64,000 nt of DNA from Flavobacteriaceae bacterium 3519-10 (GTDB taxonomy: Bacteria; Bacteroidota; Bacteroidia; Flavobacteriales; Weeksellaceae), in the NCBI GenBank assembly GCA_000023725.1, contig CP001673.1:62001-126000 (forward strand). The letters run 5' to 3'. The notes beneath the pieces were generated by a model that did not search any database, was not told the origin of the DNA, and saw only the letters and a list, made by a program, of their open reading frames with translations. Below, piece by piece: positions 57,753 to 64,000 of the stretch (position 1 is the first letter of the stretch; each line of letters opens with the position of its first letter). The position numbers and the translations under genes were made by a program.

Positions 57753-60158
57753 TTATTTTTCAATTGCCAGATCAATCACTTCGCTCATGCGACTTACATA
57801 GCTGATCTTGAGATTTTTAAGGTAATCTTTTTTAATTTCTTCAACATCTTTCCGGTTGGCGTCGCACAGAATAATTTCGGTAATTCCGGCACGCGTTGCG
57901 GCAAGCAGTTTTTCTTTAATTCCGCCCACCGGAAGTACTTTTCCGCGCAGCGTGATCTCGCCTGTCATCGCAAGATGTGGCTTTACTTTTTTGTTTTTAA
58001 AGCTTGAAACAATGGAAGTAAGCATCGCGATTCCGGCTGAAGGCCCGTCTTTCGGCGTGGCACCTTCGGGGACGTGAACGTGGATATTATTTGCTTTAAT
58101 ATCCTCAGCACTGATACCGAGTTCGTTATGCTTCGCCTTGATGTATTCGAGCGCGATTGTCGCCGATTCTTTCATTACCGTACCGAGGTTTCCGGTCATC
58201 GTTAGGTTTCCTTTTCCTTCGCTTAATATACTTTCAATAAAAAGAATGTCGCCGCCAACCTGCGTCCAGGCCAAACCGGTTACAACGCCCGGAACGCCGG
58301 TGATTTCTGATAAACTCTTCGGACGCGGAACGCCGAGGATGGCGTCGATGCGGTCGATTGAAAGTTTAGCGTCGTATTCCTTTTCAAGCGCGGTCTGCAG
58401 GGCAACCCATCTTGCGATTGCCGCGAGTCTTTTCTCGAGTCGGCGCACGCCGCTTTCGGAAGTATGTGCCTCGATAATGTGTTTAAGTTCAGCATTCCCA
58501 AGTTTAAATGATTTTGTGTTTAAGCCGTTTTCTTCCTGCTGCTTCTTTATAAGGTGTCTTTTCGCGATTTCCACTTTTTCTTCTAAAGTATAGCCTGCGA
58601 TTTCAATGATTTCCATACGGTCCAAAAGCGGACGCTGCACGGTTGAAAGCGAGTTCGCCGTTGCGATGAACATCACTTTCGAGAGGTCGTAGCCCATTTC
58701 GAGATAATTGTCGTAGAAAGCGTGGTTCTGTTCGGGATCCAGCACTTCAAGAAGCGCAGAACTTGGGTCGCCGTGCACACCGGCACCAATCTTATCGATC
58801 TCATCGAGCACGATCACAGGATTTGACGTACCTGATTTTTTCACCGACTGCAAAATACGACCGGCCATCGCACCAATATAGGTTTTTCTGTGACCGCGGA
58901 TTTCAGATTCATCATGAAGACCACCTAAAGAAACACGTACATATTTTCTGCCCAGTGCATCTGCTACAGACTTTCCGAGCGAGGTTTTTCCCACGCCGGG
59001 AGGCCCTACCAGACATAAAATCGGTGATTTCATGTTGTTTTTGAGTTTTAAAACCGCCATGTGCTCAAGAATTCTCTTCTTGATCTCCTCGAGACCGAAG
59101 TGTGCTTTGTCTAAAACCTTTTCGGCTTTATTAATATCGAAAACGTCTTTTGAGTATTTCTCCCACGGGAGTTCTGTGAAGAAATCAAGGTAATTTCTCT
59201 GGACGTTATAGTCGGGTGAGTTTGGATTCTGCCGCTGTAAACGGTTAATTTCTTTCTTGAAATGCGCGTCTACTTCTTCATTCCACTTGATGTCTTCTGC
59301 TTTTAACAGCAATTCTTCCACATCCGATTCGGGTCCGCCACCAAGCTCTTCCTGTATTGCCCGCATCTGCTGGTTCAGGAAATATTCGCGCTGGCTTTTA
59401 TCGAGTTCGCGGTTTGTTTTCTGGTGAATCTGGTTCCGAAGTTCCAGCTTTCTGAAATCGTCGTGCATCAGTTCGTAGCACTTCTGGGCGCGGTTGAGGA
59501 GGCTTTTTTCTTCAAGCAGCTTTTGTTTGTCAGCGCCCGAAAAGTTGGCATTAGTGCATATAAAATTCAGCAGATCCTCATGATCGCTCATGTTTTTAAT
59601 GGCGAAATTTGCAGCAGAAGGAATGTTTGGATCAAGATCGATAATCTTGAGCGCCATGTCTTTAATATTCTCGAGCAGCGCGTTGTATTCTTCCGTTTTC
59701 TTGGTAGATACATCTTTTAGTTTTGTTACTTCTGCCTTGAAATAAGGTTTGGAAGTGACAAAATTCTTTACCGTAAACCTTTGATAGCCGCGCGTTATAG
59801 CGGTTACGTTCCCTTCCGGAAGTTTAATTATTTTGATTATTTTGGCTAAAGTCCCTGTTTTATAAAGATCGTTTTCGGTGGGGTTTTCAATACCCGGATT
59901 ATTCTGACTCAGTATCCCGATGAATTCGTTGTTGCGCTGGGCTTCCTCCAGAAGTTTAATCGATTTCTCCCTTCCGGCCGTGATCGGAATTACGACTTTC
60001 GGGAACATCACCATATTTCTTACCGGTAAAATGGGAAAAACCTTTTGTTCTTTATCCTGCGGAGTTTCCACAAAATCTTCGAGGTTAAGTTCTTCCGCTA
60101 CAATAGCGAAACCATCATCCATGATCTCCTCAAAATTGAGGTCGTTAAATTCTGCCAT
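57753..60158 (-). CDS. lon: ATP-dependent protease La (Lon)
   Basis: Soluble AAA+ protease (801 residues from ATG 60158, MAEFNDLNFEE; a further six codons are open upstream). Order: LON substrate-binding N-domain (about 40-240, with LPVRNMVMFPKVVIP), AAA+ module with GPPGVGKTSLGKS and VIVLDEIDKIG and GHRKTYIGAMAGRI, and the C-terminal protease with the Ser-Lys dyad in PKDGPSAGIAML and GGIKEKLLAATR. Degrades misfolded and regulatory proteins. An inverted repeat lies just upstream of the start at 60169-60185. Confidence 0.96.
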   Translation of the reverse strand: MAEFNDLNFEEIMDDGFAIVAEELNLEDFVETPQDKEQKVFPILPVRNMVMFPKVVIPITAGREKSIKLLEEAQRNNEFIGILSQNNPGIENPTENDLYKTGTLAKIIKIIKLPEGNVTAITRGYQRFTVKNFVTSKPYFKAEVTKLKDVSTKKTEEYNALLENIKDMALKIIDLDPNIPSAANFAIKNMSDHEDLLNFICTNANFSGADKQKLLEEKSLLNRAQKCYELMHDDFRKLELRNQIHQKTNRELDKSQREYFLNQQMRAIQEELGGGPESDVEELLLKAEDIKWNEEVDAHFKKEINRLQRQNPNSPDYNVQRNYLDFFTELPWEKYSKDVFDINKAEKVLDKAHFGLEEIKKRILEHMAVLKLKNNMKSPILCLVGPPGVGKTSLGKSVADALGRKYVRVSLGGLHDESEIRGHRKTYIGAMAGRILQSVKKSGTSNPVIVLDEIDKIGAGVHGDPSSALLEVLDPEQNHAFYDNYLEMGYDLSKVMFIATANSLSTVQRPLLDRMEIIEIAGYTLEEKVEIAKRHLIKKQQEENGLNTKSFKLGNAELKHIIEAHTSESGVRRLEKRLAAIARWVALQTALEKEYDAKLSIDRIDAILGVPRPKSLSEITGVPGVVTGLAWTQVGGDILFIESILSEGKGNLTMTGNLGTVMKESATIALEYIKAKHNELGISAEDIKANNIHVHVPEGATPKDGPSAGIAMLTSIVSSFKNKKVKPHLAMTGEITLRGKVLPVGGIKEKLLAATRAGITEIILCDANRKDVEEIKKDYLKNLKISYVSRMSEVIDLAIEK

Positions 60159-60168
60159 AATATTAAGG

Positions 60169-60185
60169 AATGACAATTTGTCATT
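60169..60185. promoter_or_regulatory. Inverted repeat next to the lon start
   Basis: AATGACA-ATT-TGTCATT, perfect 7-bp arms with a 3-base centre, 10 bases upstream of the lon ATG. It may be an operator or an mRNA hairpin close to the ribosome site; direct evidence is lacking. Confidence 0.4.
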
Positions 60186-60394
60186 TTAATTGTGTTGTTA
60201 AGTTGCTGTTCAGGAAAAAGAATTCATAAACAGCGGTTTGCAAATGTTGCAGGGTAATTTCACAAGCACTGTGCCAACGCAGAATTTCGCCACAATTGCC
60301 GCTGTGAACGAAAAATTATTTTATAAATCTGTAAAATTTTTCTTAATGTCTTAAAAATGTGTATTTTCGCAAACTGATAAAATTATAGAAAAAA

Positions 60395-62545
60395 ATGGCT
60401 ATTTTAGGACAGATTAGAAACAGGCCCTGGCTTTTGATGGGTATTATTGCAGTAGCAATGCTTGCTTTTGTGGTAAATCCCGACAGTTTAGAGCAACTCT
60501 TCGGAGCAAAACCCGGCGTATACGGAAAAGTAAACGGCGAGGAGATTACCAAAGAAGAATATGATGACCAGCTTTTCATGCTTCAGCAACAGGCGCAGCA
60601 GCAGGGTCAGCCAGCTACCGGGCTTGATGAGCAGGCTTGGCAGATGATGGTTCAGTCTAAACTGATCAAGCAGCAGTTTGATAAGATGGGCCTTACACTA
60701 ACAGAAGATATGTTCTGGAATCAGTTACAATTCGACCCGATGTTCGCCCAAAACCAGGAGAATTTCGACGCTAAAGGTAATTTCAAAGGTCAGGAAATCA
60801 AAAAACAGATCGCCGAACTGCAGACAAGCGGTAACGTAGAAATGTATAATAACTGGCTGAGAACCCGCAGGACCATTGAATACAGAATGATGGCCAGACA
60901 GGTTTTCGCTAATGTTTCTACCGGAATTACCGCCAGCAAAAAAGAAGCGGAAGAAATGATGAAGCAGCGCGATCAGGTGGCTAACATTGATTTCGTGAAA
61001 ATAGATTACAACAGTTACGCGCAGAAAAATCCGGTAAAAGTAACTACGCAGGATTTAGCAGATTATATCAAGAAACACCCAATTCTTTTCAAGCGTGATG
61101 CAAGCCGCAACATCGGTTTGGTTTACTTTCCTGCAGCAGCTAGCCCACAGGATGAGGCAGTAACGCAGGCTGAGATCAACAAGCTTTTTGCACAGGGAAC
61201 TGAGATGAGTGGCGGAAAAGAGAACTTCCAGAACACCACCAATGATTCAATGTTCGTTTCGCTGAACTCAGATTTACCTTTCAATCCACAATATTTTTCT
61301 GCAGAGCAGCTTCCGGTATCTATTAAAGATAAAGTGGCCGCTGCAAGTGTGGGTACAACATTTGGTCCCTATAAAGAGCAGAACTTCTACGTAGTTTCTA
61401 AGCTTTTAGATAAAAAACCTTCAGATTCTACATTATCAAGACACATCTTGGTCTCATATAAAGGAAATCAGGCCGGTGGAAATGAAACAAGAAGCAAGGA
61501 AGAAGCAAAGAAACTTGCAGATTCCATTGGAGCTGTACTTAAAAGCGCTCCTCAGAAATTCACAGAATTCCTGAAATATTCAGCAGACCCGGGATCAGCA
61601 GGTCAGGGCGGAAGCGTGGGCTGGACAACCCCGGCTACACCTTTCGTACCTCAGTATCTGAGCTTTCTTGCCAATAACGGAAAAGGAGCTACCGGAGTAG
61701 TAGAAACCGATTACGGTTACCACATCATCAATATCGAAGACAAGAAAACGGGTGCAATGACTTATAAAGTTGCTAACCTTGTAAAAACAATAAAAGCTTC
61801 AGACAAAACCGAGAACGAGGTTTATACCAAAGCTACAAGATTTATCCAGCAGGTTCAGGGCAAATCATTCAATGATTTTTCTAATCTTGCTAAAAAAGGA
61901 AATTACCAGTTTTTCAATCCTAAGGAGATCGGACGCTTCAGCGGCCAGTTGCCAGGACTTGGAACGGATAAAGATCAGGACATCATCGCATGGGCATTCC
62001 ATAAGAAGCGCAGCAAGGGCGATACCGAAATCTTTACCGTTGACGGCACCGGCGACCGTATTGTTGCTTATGTGAACGGTATTCAGGATGCAGGAACCGC
62101 GGATCCGGAAGCGGTGAGAGATCAGATCGAACCGATCATCAAAAATAAAATACTTGCTAAACGTATTGTTGAAAAGATCAATACAACCAAAGCATCAAGT
62201 TTAGATCAGATCGCGAAAGCGTTCGGTTCAACTAAAATGTCGGGGCAGGTTAATATGCTGAGCCCACAGGTTGCCGGCGCAATGGAACCTAAAGTGGCAG
62301 GTGCCGCGTTTGGTGTTGCAAAAGGTAAACTTTCAATGCCCGTAGAAGGCATGACTGGCGTTTACGTATTAGTGAAAAACTCCGAGACCATCAACAAGCA
62401 ACCGGGAGACATCAAGCAGGTGACGCAGGCAATTGCGGGCCAAAACTCACAGCAGTTTGGGCAGGCACTTCTGAAGAGTCTTCAGGATAATGCAGACATC
62501 GAAGATTTCCGGATTGAGTTGTTCAACCAGACTTCTGCACAATAG
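60395..62545 (+). CDS. PpiD/SurA-like peptidyl-prolyl isomerase
   Basis: Membrane-anchored periplasmic folding factor (716 residues). A single N-terminal transmembrane helix (about 11-27, PWLLMGIIAVAMLAFVV) is followed by the SurA_N-like chaperone region (about 45-240), a parvulin domain around 350-460 (LSRHILVSYKG, KFTEFLKYSADPGSAGQGGSVGW, FVETDYGYHIINIE), and a C-terminal helical part. Parvulins assist outer-membrane protein folding. A near-consensus TATTTTCG element is about 30 bases upstream of the start. Confidence 0.92.
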   Translation: MAILGQIRNRPWLLMGIIAVAMLAFVVNPDSLEQLFGAKPGVYGKVNGEEITKEEYDDQLFMLQQQAQQQGQPATGLDEQAWQMMVQSKLIKQQFDKMGLTLTEDMFWNQLQFDPMFAQNQENFDAKGNFKGQEIKKQIAELQTSGNVEMYNNWLRTRRTIEYRMMARQVFANVSTGITASKKEAEEMMKQRDQVANIDFVKIDYNSYAQKNPVKVTTQDLADYIKKHPILFKRDASRNIGLVYFPAAASPQDEAVTQAEINKLFAQGTEMSGGKENFQNTTNDSMFVSLNSDLPFNPQYFSAEQLPVSIKDKVAAASVGTTFGPYKEQNFYVVSKLLDKKPSDSTLSRHILVSYKGNQAGGNETRSKEEAKKLADSIGAVLKSAPQKFTEFLKYSADPGSAGQGGSVGWTTPATPFVPQYLSFLANNGKGATGVVETDYGYHIINIEDKKTGAMTYKVANLVKTIKASDKTENEVYTKATRFIQQVQGKSFNDFSNLAKKGNYQFFNPKEIGRFSGQLPGLGTDKDQDIIAWAFHKKRSKGDTEIFTVDGTGDRIVAYVNGIQDAGTADPEAVRDQIEPIIKNKILAKRIVEKINTTKASSLDQIAKAFGSTKMSGQVNMLSPQVAGAMEPKVAGAAFGVAKGKLSMPVEGMTGVYVLVKNSETINKQPGDIKQVTQAIAGQNSQQFGQALLKSLQDNADIEDFRIELFNQTSAQ

Positions 62546-62568
62546 AATAATCAGTCATACGACAATTG

Positions 62569-62594
62569 AAAAGCGGCTCCTGGAGTCGCTTTTC
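62569..62594 (+). terminator. Terminator after the PpiD-like gene
   Basis: AAAAGCGGCTC (62569-62579) pairs with GAGTCGCTTTT (62583-62593, one wobble) around a short loop; a T-rich tail follows. Confidence 0.65.
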
Positions 62595-62642
62595 TATTTG
62601 CGGCAAGCATTTTGACAAGAGGTAACTTTGATTAAAATGTAT

Positions 62643-62650
62643 TATATTTG
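62643..62650 (+). promoter_or_regulatory. Predicted -7 element of the MlaD-type gene (TATATTTG)
   Basis: Perfect match 20 bases upstream of the GTG start at 62671. Confidence 0.6.
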
Positions 62651-62670
62651 TTTACTAAAAATACCACAGA

Positions 62671-63627
62671 GTGAAGTTTTCAAAAGAAATAAAAGCAGGA
62701 TTAATCGCCCTTTTAGCGATCATCGGATTTGTAATCCTGTTCCAGTTTATGAAGGGCAAAAGCCTTTTTACCACCGATAATATTTTCTATGCACAGTTCG
62801 ATAACGTTGAAGGTTTGGCGGCATCCAACCCGGTATCTATCAACGGACTGAAAGTGGGGCAGGTAGATGAAATCATCCCGATCACACAGAATGACGGCAA
62901 AATACATTTTGTTGTAAAAGTAACCATCGACGATAATTTCGAATTTTCGAAAAGATCTACATTGGAAATTTTCGAACCGGGCCTGATGTCCGGTAAAGAA
63001 ATGCGGGTGAATCTTGCATATGGAAGCCCGATGGCCAAGGATGGCGATACACTGAAAGGCGCGTTCACGCTTTCTATGATGAACAACATTTCCTCGCAGG
63101 TTGGTCCTGTGAAAGATCAGTTGCAGATCGTCCTCAGAAGGGTAGATTCACTTACCAACAATGCCAACCAGATTCTTAATGAGGAAAACAAGATGGAGAT
63201 CCGCGCTTTGTTGCGTAATTTAAACACAACCGTTTCCTCGTTCGAAAGCACTGCACGGCAGACTAACGCCTTGGTTGCCAACAATGATCCAAGGGTTCAG
63301 CGCATGTTAGATAATGCGAACCTCGCCACAATCAGTGCGAGAACAGCAATTGATAAATATGGCCGCGTTGCGGATGAAGTAGACGTGCAGAAACTCAACA
63401 ATACGATTGATAAACTGAGCCAAACTGCTGATAAACTGAACGGTGTTATTTCAGGCATACAAAATGGTGAAGGTTCGCTTGGTAAACTCACCCAGGATGA
63501 GGAACTTTACCGTAACCTGAACGAGTCTTCCGCCAACCTTAATAACCTGATTTTGGATCTGAAGACCAACCCAAAGAGATATCTTAACTTTTCGGTATTC
63601 GGGAAAAACAGTACGCCTAAAGACTAA
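62671..63627 (+). CDS. MlaD-type MCE-domain protein
   Basis: A 318-residue inner-membrane-anchored MCE protein. One transmembrane helix at about 7-25 (IKAGLIALLAIIGFVILFQF), then the MCE domain (about 35-115: FDNVEGLAASNPVSINGLKVGQVDEI and FEPGLMSGKEMRVNLAYG) and a long helical C-terminal half (about 140-310) that would form a tunnel or rod. It begins at GTG 62671. It is expected to work with the MlaE/MlaF pair at 51444-53005, although these are 10 kb away. Confidence 0.9.
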   Translation: MKFSKEIKAGLIALLAIIGFVILFQFMKGKSLFTTDNIFYAQFDNVEGLAASNPVSINGLKVGQVDEIIPITQNDGKIHFVVKVTIDDNFEFSKRSTLEIFEPGLMSGKEMRVNLAYGSPMAKDGDTLKGAFTLSMMNNISSQVGPVKDQLQIVLRRVDSLTNNANQILNEENKMEIRALLRNLNTTVSSFESTARQTNALVANNDPRVQRMLDNANLATISARTAIDKYGRVADEVDVQKLNNTIDKLSQTADKLNGVISGIQNGEGSLGKLTQDEELYRNLNESSANLNNLILDLKTNPKRYLNFSVFGKNSTPKD

Positions 63628-63639
63628 ACGCTCCTCAAT

Positions 63640-64000
63640 ATGCAGTATATTGACAATATTATTTTCATAATCGCCCTCATCGTGGGTTTCAGGCTTTTCT
63701 TTAAAAGCTTAAAAGAAATTTACAGAAACATTCTGCTTGGCAGGAAAATCGACAGAAGCGACCGTCCCGCGGAACGCTGGGCAACGATGGGAAAAGTGGC
63801 GCTCGGCCAAAGCAAAATGACCAAGCGGCCCATTGCCGGCATTCTGCACATCATTGTGTATGTAGGATTTGTTATTATTAATCTCGAGTTGCTTGAGATT
63901 ATCATTGATGGCGTTTTCGGTACACACCGCTTTCTTGCAGGCATTTTCGGAAATTCTTTCTATAACGCTTTCACAGCGACTCTTGAGATTTTAGCGCTGC
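63640..64000 (+). CDS. Iron-sulfur oxidoreductase, 5' part (runs off the right edge)
   Basis: The start of a membrane-bound (Fe-S)-binding protein of the heterodisulfide-reductase-like class. The first 120 codons show two or three transmembrane helices (IDNIIFIIALIVGFRLFF and ILHIIVYVGFVIINLELLEIII) with a cytoplasmic stretch rich in Arg/Lys between them, like the NarI-like N-terminus of such proteins. The cysteine-rich domain would be downstream of the window. It starts 12 bases after the MlaD-type gene. Confidence 0.72.
   Translation, partial: MQYIDNIIFIIALIVGFRLFFKSLKEIYRNILLGRKIDRSDRPAERWATMGKVALGQSKMTKRPIAGILHIIVYVGFVIINLELLEIIIDGVFGTHRFLAGIFGNSFYNAFTATLEILAL

Noticed and set aside
1..64000. 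CRISPR arrays, prophage, insertion sequences, rRNA operons
   Set aside because: No regularly spaced repeats, phage structural genes, transposases or rRNA-like sequence were seen on reading the window.

Overview
The window is chromosomal DNA of a member of the Bacteroidota, class Flavobacteriia, most likely Weeksellaceae (Chryseobacterium/Kaistella-like). This rests on repeated TAnnTTTG promoter elements a short distance upstream of start codons, a type III glutamine synthetase, a PorD-like (DUF4835) type IX secretion protein, LptE, the bamD-rpoZ-coaBC-porD-recN gene order, mreBCD-mrdA-rodA, and several Bacteroidota-restricted DUF families. Base composition is even and moderately AT-rich. There is no rRNA, CRISPR array, prophage or transposase. 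Almost all of it is core housekeeping genome.

Layout. 1-4298 (minus): bamD, rpoZ, coaBC, porD-like gene and the 5' part of recN. 4435-7638: TetR regulator, then TatD-like hydrolase, tcdA, rnpA and a DUF4126 membrane protein. 7684-13033 (minus): miaB, a receiver-less sigma-54 activator, lptE, an acidic TPR protein and a half-size TauE permease. 13157-15888 (minus): four tandem secreted proteins with TonB-C-like modules; a fifth relative lies at 44484. 15940-20047 (minus): lysA, a DnaQ-type exonuclease with a decayed GIY-YIG region, and a HerA-like ATPase. 20194-23630 (plus): a sulfur-handling cluster with TauE permease, lipoprotein, CstB-like persulfide dioxygenase/rhodanese, cupin and thioredoxin. 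23627-26379: omega-amidase-like nitrilase, DUF6646 protein, rseP.

26421-26948 holds the most unusual structure: an intact tRNA-Asn, a frameshifted GIY-YIG nuclease gene, and a 72-bp perfect second copy of the tRNA 3' half plus its terminator. The copy is preceded by a D-arm-like stretch and a perfect 16-bp palindrome where the anticodon arm should be. It looks like a very small nuclease element that targets a tRNA gene.

27019-35157: pepT, HMG-CoA lyase and the rod-shape operon mreB-mreC-mreD-mrdA-rodA. 35428-38628: NlpC/P60 lipoprotein and glnA III, separated by a hairpin-rich region with an orphan terminator. 38828-43264: a conserved protein with a nucleoside-phosphorylase-like C-terminus, an M1 peptidase and coaX. 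43371-46884 (minus): deaminase, DUF3575 protein, TonB-like protein, SufT-like protein, exonuclease, CsaA, cytochrome c. 46969-50784: dipeptide epimerase, meaB, DUF4251 protein, M48 peptidase, small membrane protein. 50816-60158 (minus): beta-barrel protein, MlaF/MlaE-type ABC transporter, undecaprenyl-phosphate sugar transferase, queE, folD, pgi, lon. 60395-64000 (plus): PpiD/SurA-like chaperone, MlaD-type protein, and the start of an iron-sulfur oxidoreductase.

Functionally the window is rich in envelope biogenesis (BamD, LptE, PorD, RseP, Mre/Rod, Mla, PpiD, NlpC, sugar transferase). Gene starts were chosen from homology, promoter position and operon overlaps; identifications are from reading translated sequence, not database searches.
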